Source of the DNA: Smithella sp.
GTDB lineage: Bacteria; Desulfobacterota; Syntrophia; Syntrophales; Smithellaceae
Assembly: GCA_012797505.1 (NCBI GenBank)
Contig: JAAZOZ010000222.1
Coordinates: 1-28,502, forward strand
Length of the DNA stretch: 28,502 nt
Direction of reading: 5' to 3'
Shown piece by piece: positions 15,579 through 24,300 of the stretch (its first letter is position 1; every line of letters begins with the position of its first letter). The translations under genes and the position numbers were made by a program. The notes below the pieces were generated by a model. The model worked only from the letters and a program-made list of their open reading frames with translations. It searched no databases and was not told the origin of the DNA.

Positions 15579-16649
15579 ATGGAAGAAGCCTCAATATTCA
15601 GAAGAAAGAGCAGAATCATCCGGATCGGGTCCGTCCGGATCGGGGGAGACGAACCGATTGCCGTCCAGTCCATGACCAATACGGACACGCGCAACGTCGC
15701 CGCGACGGTGGCCCAGATTAATGCGCTGGAACGCGCGGGTTGCGAAATCGCCCGGGTGGCGATTCCCGACGCCGACGCGGTCCGGGCGCTTCCGGACATC
15801 AAAAAAGGGATATCCATTCCGCTGATTGCCGATATTCATTTCCATGCGCAGCTGGCCATCGACGCCGTCAAAAACGGCGCGGATGGCATCCGGATCAATC
15901 CGGGCAATATGGCGAAAGAGCGGATTGCCGAGATTGTCCGGACGGCCAAAGAACATCAAACCGCCGTCCGGATCGGCGTCAACGCCGGTTCGCTGCAGAA
16001 GGATCTGCTGGCCGAATACGGCGTTTCGGCCCGGGCCCTGTATGAAAGCGCCCTGCGCAGCGTCTCCCTGTTTGAAGATCTGGGCTTTGAGCAAATCAAG
16101 CTCTCGCTCAAGTCCTCCGACGTGCCGATGATGGTCGAGGCGTACCGCCTGATCGCCGCCGCCACGGATTATCCCCTGCACCTGGGCGTGACGGAAGCGG
16201 GAACGCTGGTGGACGCGGCGGTCAAATCCGCCCTCGGCATCGGCATACTGCTGGCCGAGGGCATCGGCGACACGCTCCGGGTGTCCGTGACGGGTGATCC
16301 CGTCTCGGAACTGCCCATCGCTTACAGCATTCTGCGGGCGCTGAAAATCCGGAAAGTCGGAGCGGAAATCATCTCCTGCCCGACGTGCGGGCGCTGCGAA
16401 ATCGATCTGGCCGGACTGGTGTCGCAGGTGGAACAGGCGCTGGCCGGCAGAAAAAATTACATCAAGGTGGCGCTGATGGGATGTGTGGTCAACGGTCCCG
16501 GGGAAGCGGCGGAGGCGGATATCGGCATTGCCGGCGGCCGCGGCTTCGGCATGTTGTTTAAAAAAGGCGTCGCCTGCAAGAAAGTGGAAGAAAAAGATTT
16601 TGTCCCGGTGCTGCTCGAGGAAATTCGATCCCTGGACAATGAACCATAA
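15579..16649 (+). CDS. ispG: 4-hydroxy-3-methylbut-2-enyl diphosphate synthase (IspG/GcpE)
   Basis: IspG is the [4Fe-4S] enzyme of the MEP isoprenoid pathway that converts MEcPP to HMBPP. The product has the family start (RRKSRIIRIGSVRIGGD, then PIAVQSMTNTDT), ADIHFHAQLAI, RINPGNM, and the cluster cysteines in SCPTCGRC and MGCVVNGPGEA. The frame is open back to 15381, but the upstream codons cover the terminator and promoter and have no family similarity. The ATG at 15579 gives 356 aa, normal for the short bacterial form. It is a weak ribosome site. It leads a likely ispG-proS-rel unit, with 9 nt to proS. Confidence 0.93.
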   Translation: MEEASIFRRKSRIIRIGSVRIGGDEPIAVQSMTNTDTRNVAATVAQINALERAGCEIARVAIPDADAVRALPDIKKGISIPLIADIHFHAQLAIDAVKNGADGIRINPGNMAKERIAEIVRTAKEHQTAVRIGVNAGSLQKDLLAEYGVSARALYESALRSVSLFEDLGFEQIKLSLKSSDVPMMVEAYRLIAAATDYPLHLGVTEAGTLVDAAVKSALGIGILLAEGIGDTLRVSVTGDPVSELPIAYSILRALKIRKVGAEIISCPTCGRCEIDLAGLVSQVEQALAGRKNYIKVALMGCVVNGPGEAAEADIGIAGGRGFGMLFKKGVACKKVEEKDFVPVLLEEIRSLDNEP

Positions 16650-16658
16650 GGAGGAGGA

Positions 16659-18383
16659 ATGCGTTATTCGGAAATGCACCTGCCCACCGGACGGGAAATA
16701 CCGTCCGATGCGGAGGTGGTCAGCAATCAGCTCATGATCCGGGCGGGAATGATCCGCAAGCTCACCAGCGGCATCTATTCTTATCTGCCGCTCGGTTACC
16801 GGGTCATTCGAAAAGTAGAACGGATTGTCCGGGAGGAAATGAACAAAGCCGGCGCCCAGGAAGTGCATCTGCCGATGGTGCAGCCGGCGGAGCTCTGGCA
16901 GGAATCGGGCCGCTGGACCTATTACGGCAAGGAGCTGCTCCGGTTCCGCGACCGCAACGACCGCGACTACTGTCTGGGGCCCACCCACGAGGAAGTCATC
17001 ACGGATCTGGTGCGGCACGACATCAAAACCTACCGCCAGCTGCCGCGCAATCTGTATCAGATTCAAACCAAGTTTCGCGATGAGGTCCGTCCGCGGTTCG
17101 GCGTGATGCGCTGCCGGGAATTCGGCATGAAGGACGCCTACAGCTTTGACGCGGATGAGGCGGGCGCGGAGAAAAGCTACGAGAAGATGTTTGCCGCCTA
17201 CAACGCCATCTTCCGACGGTGCGGCCTCAGGTTCCGTCCGGTGGAGGCGGATTCCGGAAGCATCGGCGGAAGCTTTTCCCATGAATTTATGGTGCTGGCC
17301 GAATCGGGCGAGGACGCCATCGCTTTTTGCGAAAAATGCAACTATGCGGCCAATCTGGAGAAAGCGGAAATCGCCCGGCCCGAAAAGGCCGCCCCCATCG
17401 CTTCGGACCGGCCGGCCCTGGAAAGCGTGGAGACGCCCAACGTGCGCACCATTGAAGAGGTCAGCGCTTTTCTGAACGTCACGCCGCGACAGATTGTCAA
17501 GACGCTCATCTTCAACGCGGACGGCAAGGCCTGCGCGGTTCTGATCCGCGGCGATCATGAGGTCAACGAAATCAAGGTGAAAAATATTCTGGGCGCGGCC
17601 GAACTGGAACTGGCCGACGACGAGATGATCTTCAAGGCCACCGGCGCGCCGCGCGGCTTTGCGGGACCCGTCGGCGTCAAAGTCCGTGTGATCGCCGACT
17701 ATTCGATTCTTGATCTGGTGGATATGGTAACCGGGGCGAACCGGGAAGACTACCATCTGAAAAACGTGAACCTCGGGCGGGACTTTACCGTAGAATCTTT
17801 CGCGGATCTGCGCGTGGTTCAGCCGGGCGATGCCTGCCCGCGCTGCGGAGGCGAAATCAAATTCGCCCGCGGCATCGAAGTCGGACACGTTTTCAAGCTG
17901 GGCACCAAGTACTCCAAGGCCATGAAAGCCGTTTACCTGGATCGGGACGGCAAAGAAAAAACCATGATCATGGGCTGCTACGGCATCGGCATTGGCCGGA
18001 CCGTGGCCGCCTGCATTGAACAAAACTTTGACCAAAACGGCATCATCTGGCCGATGCCGCTGGCTCCCTATGCCGTGATCGTTACGCCGGTCAATATCAA
18101 CGAGCCCGATGTGATGAAGGCGGCCGGGGAGATTTACGAAGAACTGCTGGCCGCGGACGTGGAAGTGATTCTGGACGACCGGGACGAGCGCGCAGGCGTG
18201 AAATTCAAGGACGCCGATCTGATCGGCATTCCGCTGAGGATTGTCGTGGGGTCCAAGAACCTGGCCCAGGGTCAGGTGGAGCTGAAAATCCGCAAAACCG
18301 GCGACAGCCGGCTTTATCCGAAAAGCGATATCGTTTCCGAGGTCCGGACGATCATCGCCCAGGAGCTGAAAACGGCCGGTTGA
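16659..18383 (+). CDS. proS: Prolyl-tRNA synthetase, bacterial type with editing domain
   Basis: The 574-aa class II synthetase charges tRNA-Pro. It has MIRKLTSGIYSYLPLG and LGPTHEEVITDL. Class II motif 2 (FRDEVRPRFGVMRCREFGMKD) and motif 3 (MGCYGIGIGRTVAA) are present. An insertion of about 150 residues between motifs 2 and 3 corresponds to the INS domain that edits Ala-tRNA-Pro. The C-terminal anticodon-binding domain starts near 470. A strong AAGGAGG precedes the ATG. The gap to ispG is 9 nt, leaving no room for a T-box. A tRNA-Pro gene lies about 4.3 kb downstream. Confidence 0.97.
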   Translation: MRYSEMHLPTGREIPSDAEVVSNQLMIRAGMIRKLTSGIYSYLPLGYRVIRKVERIVREEMNKAGAQEVHLPMVQPAELWQESGRWTYYGKELLRFRDRNDRDYCLGPTHEEVITDLVRHDIKTYRQLPRNLYQIQTKFRDEVRPRFGVMRCREFGMKDAYSFDADEAGAEKSYEKMFAAYNAIFRRCGLRFRPVEADSGSIGGSFSHEFMVLAESGEDAIAFCEKCNYAANLEKAEIARPEKAAPIASDRPALESVETPNVRTIEEVSAFLNVTPRQIVKTLIFNADGKACAVLIRGDHEVNEIKVKNILGAAELELADDEMIFKATGAPRGFAGPVGVKVRVIADYSILDLVDMVTGANREDYHLKNVNLGRDFTVESFADLRVVQPGDACPRCGGEIKFARGIEVGHVFKLGTKYSKAMKAVYLDRDGKEKTMIMGCYGIGIGRTVAACIEQNFDQNGIIWPMPLAPYAVIVTPVNINEPDVMKAAGEIYEELLAADVEVILDDRDERAGVKFKDADLIGIPLRIVVGSKNLAQGQVELKIRKTGDSRLYPKSDIVSEVRTIIAQELKTAG

Positions 18384-18408
18384 TCCCCAGGCGGGGCAGG
18401 AAATCTTC

Positions 18409-20553
18409 ATGCTGAGAATCAACGACATTCTGGATAAGGCACAGACCTATCTGACCTCTGAAGAACTGGAGATGATCCAGAAGGCCTATATTTATTCGGC
18501 CACCGTTCATCAGGGCCAGGTGCGCCTGTCCGGGGAGCCCTACCTCACGCATCCCATGGAGGTAGCCGGCATCCTGGTCGATATGAAGATGGACTCCGCG
18601 ACGATCATCAGCGGCCTGCTGCACGACACGATTGAAGACACGCTTACCACGCGCGAGCAGATCGAACAGGAATTCGGCAAGGATGTCGCTTTTCTCGTCA
18701 GCGGATTGACCAAGTTGAGCCGCATTTCCTTCGGATCACAGGAAGAGCGCCAGGCTGAAAATTTCCGGAAGATGATTCTGGCCATGTCTTCCGACATCCG
18801 CATCCTGATGGTTCGTCTGGCCGACCGCATCCACAATATGAGAACCCTGCAATACCAGACGGCACAACGGAAGATTTACATCGCGCGGGAAACCATGGAC
18901 GTCTATGCGCCTCTGGCCAATCGTCTGGGCATCAACTGGATGAAAATGGAGCTGGAAGATCTGTCGTTTCGGTACCTTTCGCCGGACGCCTTCAATGAGA
19001 TCGCCAGCCGCGTCGCCAAGTCCCAGGAATCGCGAAACCGCTACACCGAAGAAGTCAAGGGCATCATCTTTCGGGAACTGGAGAAGGTGTCGATCCAGGG
19101 CGAAGTGGAGGGCCGGGCGAAGCATTTATACGGCATTTATCGAAAAATGCATGAGCAGCACATCAACTTTGACGAAGTGTACGACGTGATTGCGTTTCGC
19201 ATCATTCTGGATTCCAGCGCGGACAAAAGCTGCTATGAGGCGCTCAGCATCGTGCATGCCCTGTGGAAGCCGGTCCCGGGGCGGTTCAAGGATTACATCG
19301 CCATGCCCAAGGCCAACAACTATCAGTCGCTGCATACGGCGGTGATCGGCCCCTACGGCGAACGGGTCGAAATTCAGATCCGGACCCGGGCGATGCATGA
19401 GTGGGCGGAAAAAGGAATTGCCGCCCACTGGCGCTACAAGGAAGGGCGGGCGTTTCAGGATCACGAAGACGATCAGATCAAAAAGCTGAGAGAAACCCTG
19501 GAGATTCAGCAGGATATCAAGAATCCCCGGGAATTCATGTCCAACCTCAAAATGGCGCTGTTTCCGGACGACGTTTATGTTTTCACGCCGCACGGAGATG
19601 TCAAGTCCTTTCCCAAAGGCGCCACCCCCATTGATTTCGCCTACAGCGTCCATACCGACGTCGGCCACCAGTGCACGGGCGCCAAGGTGAACCGCAATAT
19701 TGTTCCGCTGCGCTATCAACTGCAGAACGGCGATATGGTGGAGATCATCACGCAGTCCGGCCACCATCCCAGCAAGGACTGGCTGAAGTTTGTCGTGACC
19801 TCCCGGGCCATTTCCAAAATCCGCAACTGGATCAACGCGGAGGAAAAGAATCGTTCCCTCGCGCTCGGCAAGGATCTGCTGGAAAAGGAATTCAAAAGAA
19901 ACAACCTGAAATTTGCAACCTATCTCAAATCGGAGGAAATCCGGAAGCTCCTGAAGGAATACTCGCTTTTGACACTGGACGACCTGATTTCCCAGGTGGG
20001 CTGCGGACGCATTTCGCCCCGGCAGGTCGTCAATCACTTTGTGGTTCAGGAAACGCCGAAGGAAACGGAGAAGCTTCCTGAAAAAGAAAAGAAAAAACCC
20101 GCCGCCGCTCCTTCGCTGGGCATCAGTCTGACCGGCATCGACGACGTCATGGTGCGGTTCGCCAAATGCTGCAATCCCATTCCCGGCGATGAGATCACGG
20201 GCTATATCTCGCACGGGCGGGGCATCACCGTTCACACGCAGAATTGTCCGCACCTTCAGAAGCTCGACATCGAACGAATCGTGGAAGTCAACTGGGATCT
20301 CCGCCAGAAGAACGCCTATCCGGTGCACATCAAAGTCGTCTGCACCGACCGAAAGGGCGTATTAACGGAAGTGAGTTCGGTCATCACCTCTCTGGACGTC
20401 AATATCAGCTTTGCCCAGGTCGAAACGACGGACATGATCGCCAGCTGCAGTTTCATCATCGATGTTTACGATACCCAGCAGCTCAATGCCGTCTTCTCCG
20501 CCATTCGCCAGTTGAAAATCGTTCGTTCCATCGAGAGAATCCGCAAGGCCTGA
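18409..20553 (+). CDS. Bifunctional (p)ppGpp synthetase/hydrolase (Rel/SpoT type)
   Basis: The 714-aa product controls the stringent-response alarmone (p)ppGpp. The N-terminal HD hydrolase domain is intact (HPMEVAGIL, LLHDTIEDT, LADRIHNMRTL). The synthetase domain has RFKDYIAMPKANNYQSLHTAV and EIQIRTRAMHEWAEKGIAAHW. A TGS domain (near 385-445, VFTPHGDVKSFPKGATPIDFA) and a C-terminal ACT domain follow. Intact HD residues argue for a bifunctional enzyme rather than RelA-only synthetase. GGCAGGAAA precedes the ATG, which lies 25 nt after proS. A new promoter begins shortly after its stop. Confidence 0.96.
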   Translation: MLRINDILDKAQTYLTSEELEMIQKAYIYSATVHQGQVRLSGEPYLTHPMEVAGILVDMKMDSATIISGLLHDTIEDTLTTREQIEQEFGKDVAFLVSGLTKLSRISFGSQEERQAENFRKMILAMSSDIRILMVRLADRIHNMRTLQYQTAQRKIYIARETMDVYAPLANRLGINWMKMELEDLSFRYLSPDAFNEIASRVAKSQESRNRYTEEVKGIIFRELEKVSIQGEVEGRAKHLYGIYRKMHEQHINFDEVYDVIAFRIILDSSADKSCYEALSIVHALWKPVPGRFKDYIAMPKANNYQSLHTAVIGPYGERVEIQIRTRAMHEWAEKGIAAHWRYKEGRAFQDHEDDQIKKLRETLEIQQDIKNPREFMSNLKMALFPDDVYVFTPHGDVKSFPKGATPIDFAYSVHTDVGHQCTGAKVNRNIVPLRYQLQNGDMVEIITQSGHHPSKDWLKFVVTSRAISKIRNWINAEEKNRSLALGKDLLEKEFKRNNLKFATYLKSEEIRKLLKEYSLLTLDDLISQVGCGRISPRQVVNHFVVQETPKETEKLPEKEKKKPAAAPSLGISLTGIDDVMVRFAKCCNPIPGDEITGYISHGRGITVHTQNCPHLQKLDIERIVEVNWDLRQKNAYPVHIKVVCTDRKGVLTEVSSVITSLDVNISFAQVETTDMIASCSFIIDVYDTQQLNAVFSAIRQLKIVRSIERIRKA

Positions 20554-20579
20554 TGACCTGTCGCGCCCCCATTTGTCTG

Positions 20580-20607
20580 TTGACAAACCATCGGACTCTG
20601 CTATAAG
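20580..20607 (+). promoter_or_regulatory. Strong sigma-70 promoter for amidase-rph-rdgB-tRNA-Pro
   Basis: A perfect TTGACA (20580-20585) is followed after 16 nt by TATAAG (20602-20607). It lies 27 nt after the rel stop and about 50 nt before the amidase start. Confidence 0.7.
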
Positions 20608-20656
20608 CAGGCCCAACTCTGTGTGGCGCGCGGAAGAACGTCGTTAGGTGAAAAAA

Positions 20657-21340
20657 ATGTTTCCATCATGGCAGAAATGTACCGTTGTCTTTTTTTGGGT
20701 TTTGACGTTGTGCTTTGCGGGGACGGCGGGGTATGCCCAGACGGCAAGGCACGTCGTCGTGATTGACGCGGCGCACGGCGGCGACGACGCCGGAGTTCTC
20801 GGGGTTGACGGCGCCGCTGAAAAGGACGTGACGCTTGCCGTTGCGCTGGCCCTCCAGAAGGAACTGTCCACAGGAGGCGGTCTGGAAGTTCTGCTGACCC
20901 GCAATACGGACCGGACGTTGTCGCTGGAAGAACGCAAAAAATTCATTCAAAAAGCAAGCCCGGCCCTGGTGTTGAGCCTGCACGCCAATGCCGGCTTCGG
21001 CAAAATTGCAACGGGATTTGAACTGTATTATCCCGGCTTTGCCAAGGCCCGCGCCGCAAACAAGGCGGCTCCGGCCGCAGGCACGCCGGACAACCGCCAT
21101 TTGAACGACACCGTGAAGCTGGCGCGTCTGGTTCAGAAAAATCTGGACAGCCTTTTTCCCCGGCAGGGCCGGGGGCTCCGGGAAGCCGGGATTCCGCTGG
21201 CGGAGGGACTGGCAGCGCCCGTGCTGGTCATGGAGATGGGTTTTCTCACGAACGCCGATGGAAAAAAGAAGCTGACCTCCGGAAAAACACAGGCGGAAAT
21301 TGCCGCGGCGCTGGCGAAAAGCATCAGGGGATTCTTTTAG
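20657..21340 (+). CDS. Exported N-acetylmuramoyl-L-alanine amidase (Amidase_3)
   Basis: This zinc amidase cleaves the amide bond between MurNAc and the peptide stem in peptidoglycan. The product has a signal peptide (FPSWQKCTVVFFWVLTLCFA, cleavage near GYA-QT) and a single Amidase_3 domain. The metal and catalytic residues sit in DAAHGGDDAG, the Glu of EKDVTLA, SLHANA and VMEMGFLTN. No AMIN or LysM targeting domain is present. The ATG at 20657 (227 aa) has AGGTG 6 nt upstream. A GTG at 20648 would add three residues but lacks a ribosome site. rph follows directly, with its ribosome site overlapping this stop codon. Confidence 0.92.
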   Translation: MFPSWQKCTVVFFWVLTLCFAGTAGYAQTARHVVVIDAAHGGDDAGVLGVDGAAEKDVTLAVALALQKELSTGGGLEVLLTRNTDRTLSLEERKKFIQKASPALVLSLHANAGFGKIATGFELYYPGFAKARAANKAAPAAGTPDNRHLNDTVKLARLVQKNLDSLFPRQGRGLREAGIPLAEGLAAPVLVMEMGFLTNADGKKKLTSGKTQAEIAAALAKSIRGFF

Positions 21341-21347
21341 GAGGCCT

Positions 21348-22079
21348 GTGTTCAGGAGAAACGCGGACAGAAAATATGACGAGCTGCGACCGATTACCAT
21401 TGCCAACCGGTATTTGAAAAATGTTCCGGGCTCCGTGATGGTTGAGTTCGGCAACACGAAAGTGCTCTGCGCCGCCTCGCTGGATGAAAAAACAGCGCCT
21501 TTTTTAAAAAATACCGGCCGGGGCTGGCTGACGGCGGAATATGCCATGCTGCCCATGTCCACGTCCACTCGTTCGGCGCGCGAATCCGCGCGCGGAAAAG
21601 TCGGAGGCAGGACGCATGAAATTCAAAGGCTCATCGGACGATCGCTTCGCGCCGTCACGGACCTGAAGGCTTTCGGCGAGCGGACCATTTATATCGATTG
21701 CGACGTCATCCAGGCCGACGGCGGAACACGTACCGCATCCATTACCGGCGCGTTCGTCGCCCTGGTGGATCTTTTCAAGGACATGAAGCAGCAGGGGATC
21801 ATCCGGGAAATTCCCGTTGCGGATTTTGTTTCGGCCGTCAGTGTCGGGATGGTGGAAAATCAGATTTTGCTGGACCTGGAATATGAAGAAGATTCACGGG
21901 CGGACGTGGATATGAATTTTGTCATGACCGGATCCGGCCTTTTTATCGAAGTTCAGGGCACGGCCGAACACGCCCCGTTCGGCAAAGACCAGTTGGATGC
22001 GATGACGGCGCTGGCCGCGGGCGGGATCCGGCAAATCATTGCCTGCCAGAAGGAAATCACGGGCGACTGGCGATCATGA
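21348..22079 (+). CDS. rph: Ribonuclease PH
   Basis: RNase PH is a phosphorolytic 3' exoribonuclease that trims tRNA precursors. The product has DELRPITIANRY, GSVMVEFGNTKVLCAAS and GWLTAEYAMLPMST, then GRSLRAVTDL and DCDVIQADGGTRTASITGA. All are diagnostic. The frame is open back to 21300 inside the amidase gene. The GTG at 21348 gives 243 aa, the family length, and lies just after AGGAGG (21339-21344), although the spacing is short. It overlaps rdgB by 4 nt and shares a transcript with a tRNA gene. Confidence 0.93.
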   Translation: MFRRNADRKYDELRPITIANRYLKNVPGSVMVEFGNTKVLCAASLDEKTAPFLKNTGRGWLTAEYAMLPMSTSTRSARESARGKVGGRTHEIQRLIGRSLRAVTDLKAFGERTIYIDCDVIQADGGTRTASITGAFVALVDLFKDMKQQGIIREIPVADFVSAVSVGMVENQILLDLEYEEDSRADVDMNFVMTGSGLFIEVQGTAEHAPFGKDQLDAMTALAAGGIRQIIACQKEITGDWRS

Positions 22080-22672
22080 GAATCGTTTTGGCAACGAAAA
22101 ATGAGGGCAAGGTCCGGGAAATCGCGCAGATGATGGAAGGGGCCGGCATTGAAATGTTGTCCCTCAATCATTTTGCAGCCCTGCCTGAGATCGTGGAGGA
22201 CGGGACAACCTATCTGGAAAACGCTTTGAAAAAAGCGAGAACCGTTTCGGAATTTTTGGGGGAAACCGTTCTGGCCGACGATTCCGGTCTGCAGGTGGAT
22301 GCCCTCGGGGGCGAACCCGGTGTTTATTCGGCGCGCTACGCGGGCGAGGGCGCCACGGACGAAGAAAACAACGCCAAACTTCTGGCAAAATTGAAAGAGG
22401 TTCCCGGGGAGACAAGAACGGCTTCTTTTTTTTGCGCCCTGGTTTTGTATCAACCCGGAGGCCTCTATCACTGTTTTGAAGCCGATTGGCGGGGCCGGAT
22501 TATTGACGAGGGCCGGGGCGCGAACGGCTTTGGGTATGATCCGATTTTCCTGGATCCAAATTTCAACAGGACCGCGGCGGAATTGCCGCCGGAAATCAAA
22601 AACAAGGTCAGTCACCGCGGCCAGGCGTTCGCGAAGTTCAAAGACTGGCTTGCAGCCGGCCGATTAGGATAA
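22076..22672 (+). CDS. rdgB: RdgB/HAM1-family dITP/XTP pyrophosphatase
   Basis: This 198-aa house-cleaning enzyme hydrolyses non-canonical purine triphosphates (dITP, XTP) to monophosphates. It shows the family motifs LATKNEGKVREI, TYLENALKKA, ADDSGLQVDALGGEPGVYSARYAG and GFGYDPIF, and ends with SHRGQAFAKF. The start overlaps rph by ATGA, the common rph-rdgB pairing. The stop lies 4 nt before the tRNA-Pro gene. Confidence 0.96.
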   Translation: MRIVLATKNEGKVREIAQMMEGAGIEMLSLNHFAALPEIVEDGTTYLENALKKARTVSEFLGETVLADDSGLQVDALGGEPGVYSARYAGEGATDEENNAKLLAKLKEVPGETRTASFFCALVLYQPGGLYHCFEADWRGRIIDEGRGANGFGYDPIFLDPNFNRTAAELPPEIKNKVSHRGQAFAKFKDWLAAGRLG

Positions 22673-22676
22673 AAAA

Positions 22677-22753
22677 CGGGGCGTAGCGCAGCCTGGTAGC
22701 GCGCTTGCTTTGGGAGCAAGATGTCGCAAGTTCAAATCTTGCCGCCCCGACCA
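22677..22753 (+). tRNA. tRNA-Pro (anticodon UGG), CCA encoded
   Basis: A complete cloverleaf is visible. The acceptor CGGGGCG pairs with CGCCCCG, followed by discriminator A and an encoded CCA. The D-arm region is GCGCAGCCTGGTAGCGC. The anticodon arm is CTTGC-TTTGGGA-GCAAG with anticodon TGG, and the T-arm contains GTTCAAATC. It starts 4 nt after the rdgB stop and is followed by a strong terminator, so it is probably cut from the amidase-rph-rdgB transcript. Confidence 0.97.
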
Positions 22754-22762
22754 AATAAAATC

Positions 22763-22798
22763 AAGGGCTTACGGAAGATTTCGTAAGCCCTTTTCTTT
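22763..22798 (+). terminator. Rho-independent terminator after tRNA-Pro
   Basis: AAGGGCTTACG (22763-22773) pairs perfectly with CGTAAGCCCTT (22782-22792) around an 8-nt loop and runs into TTTTCTTT. It may also serve the convergent minus-strand operon, whose side carries a weaker T-run. Confidence 0.88.
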
Positions 22799-22847
22799 GA
22801 AAAATCGCTTGTGGACGCAACAAGGACTAAAAATTTTGTCCATTGCC

Positions 22848-23912
22848 TCAATTGACGAAGAGATCCTTAAAGCGCATGAGGACGGTGATGTCTCCCTGTG
22901 CGGAATACTTCTGTTCCATGAACAGCTTTTGGCCGTCCGCTTTTTGGGTCATGACGTCCATCCAGACCTCGAAGGGCGAATCGATGATCAGATCGGGATG
23001 ATCCGGCTTTCCCACGCCGGTCCGGAAGGTTCCGTTTTCGACGATAAAATAACATTCCCCCGCCGCCTGTCCGGAAAAATTGAACTGCACGGCCATCTTC
23101 GTGCCTCCGGCTTTGCGGGCTTTGAAGGCAAAGCGCATCAGCATCAGGAAGTTTTCGATGGAATCGGGCCGCGGAATTATTTTTTTCTGCTGGGCTTCGC
23201 CCAGGGTCACACCCTCGTCAATGCAGGTTTGCCACATCAGGTTTCCCAAGGGCGCCATCTCTTCAAAGGTGGTGATCGGCTTGTGGATTCTTTTCAGGGT
23301 TTCCGGGGATATTTTCATGGACCCAACCAGTTCCCGGCCTCCCTGAATCAACGCTTCCCGAACCTCGGAGACTTTTCTGCCGCCGGTCGAATGCAAAAAC
23401 ATTTCAGAGGATGTCCGGTAGATTTCCGCAGCGAGGTGATCGCGGAACAGAAAGCGCGCGTAGAATTTCAGCGCGTCAAAGACGCTTTCTTCCGGGAACC
23501 CGGCAACGGAAAGGACAACGACGTGCGGCGCCTTGTGGCGGTAAGGGTGCCGGGTTGCGTCGCCTTGCTTTTCAAAAAAAGGAAGCGCGATGGGAAGCGT
23601 CCGCTCGATGAAGGTTTTCATGATGGCATTCACGGTGTAATGAAAAAGAGGGGTGGCCAGGACGACGAGATCGCTGTCCCGGTATTTCGGGAATATCTCC
23701 CGGGTCATATCGTCTTTGTGAAGGCAAACGCCCGGGGTTTTGGTCCAGCAGGTAAAGCATCCGATGCAGTACCGGATTTTTTTTCTGCGCAGTTCGACGA
23801 CCTCCACCTCCGCGCCGGCTTCGCGCATCCCCTGGAGCAGATCCCCCAGGATGATTTCGGTTTTGCTGACGTCCCCTGTCCGGGAGCTGGAATTAAGAGC
23901 GAGAACTTTCAT
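22848..23912 (-). CDS. Iron-sulfur-flavoprotein-like protein fused to an SCP2 domain
   Basis: The 354-aa product joins two modules. Residues 1 to about 200 are a flavodoxin-like NADPH-dependent FMN reductase domain (MKVLALNSSSRTGDVSKT phosphate loop, LATPLFHYTVNAIMKTFIER). It carries a compact cysteine cluster, Cys49-X2-Cys52-X2-Cys55-X7-Cys63, like the [4Fe-4S] motif of archaeal iron-sulfur flavoproteins. Residues from about 255 to 354 resemble an SCP2 sterol/lipid-carrier domain (GECYFIVENGTFRTGVG, PDLIIDSPFEVWMDVMT, GDITVLMRF). AAGGAGG 5 nt before the ATG supports the start, which lies 20 nt inside the end of ridA. An electron-transfer role acting on a hydrophobic bound ligand is inferred; the substrate is unknown. 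Confidence 0.85.
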   Translation of the reverse strand: MKVLALNSSSRTGDVSKTEIILGDLLQGMREAGAEVEVVELRRKKIRYCIGCFTCWTKTPGVCLHKDDMTREIFPKYRDSDLVVLATPLFHYTVNAIMKTFIERTLPIALPFFEKQGDATRHPYRHKAPHVVVLSVAGFPEESVFDALKFYARFLFRDHLAAEIYRTSSEMFLHSTGGRKVSEVREALIQGGRELVGSMKISPETLKRIHKPITTFEEMAPLGNLMWQTCIDEGVTLGEAQQKKIIPRPDSIENFLMLMRFAFKARKAGGTKMAVQFNFSGQAAGECYFIVENGTFRTGVGKPDHPDLIIDSPFEVWMDVMTQKADGQKLFMEQKYSAQGDITVLMRFKDLFVN

Positions 23913-24300
23913 GAGCGCCTCCTTGTTTTCTGACGGCTACGGCTTCGATTTCCAGCGGCACGTTTTTGGGAAGGGCGGACACTTCAACCGTGGAACGGGC
24001 CGGCGGCTGATCCGGGAAAAAGCCGGCGTAAATTTCGTTGACTACTGCAAAGTTTTCCATGTTGGTTAAAAAAATGGTTGTCTTCACCACATCCGCAAGT
24101 GACAAGTCGTTTTCTTCAAGAACGGTTTGAAGATTGGCCAGAACCTGGCGGGCCGCCGGCCCGATGGCCGTGACGACTTCCCCGGTCGCCGGGTTAATCG
24201 GCAACTGACCGGAAAGAAAAACCAGACCGCCCGCTTCCACGGCGGCGGAGTAGGGGCCCGAAGCCGGCAATCGGCCTGATTTAAGGATTCGCTTGTTCAC
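23893..24300 (-). CDS. RidA (YjgF/UK114) family imine/enamine deaminase
   Basis: The 135-aa product has the RidA fold markers GPYSAAVEAGGLVFLSGQLP and NPATGEV. PARSTVEVSALPKN contains the catalytic Arg that binds the substrate carboxylate, followed by VPLEIEAVAV. RidA proteins hydrolyse reactive enamines and imines released by PLP enzymes to ketone plus ammonia. The start is GTG and overlaps the lytic transglycosylase gene by GTGA; the end overlaps the flavoprotein gene by 20 nt. No signal peptide is seen, so it acts in the cytoplasm, unlike the three upstream operon products. Its specific substrate in this operon is unknown. Confidence 0.92.
   Translation of the reverse strand: MNKRILKSGRLPASGPYSAAVEAGGLVFLSGQLPINPATGEVVTAIGPAARQVLANLQTVLEENDLSLADVVKTTIFLTNMENFAVVNEIYAGFFPDQPPARSTVEVSALPKNVPLEIEAVAVRKQGGAHESSRS

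Noticed and set aside
16650..16658. T-box or other tRNA-sensing leader before proS
   Set aside because: Only 9 nt separate ispG and proS, so no leader can fit there; the ispG leader is also too short for a T-box.
15591..18428. A 945-codon open frame on the minus strand opposite ispG and proS
   Set aside because: It runs antisense across two conserved genes and their junction, and its His/Asp/Arg-rich composition is typical of a codon-bias shadow.
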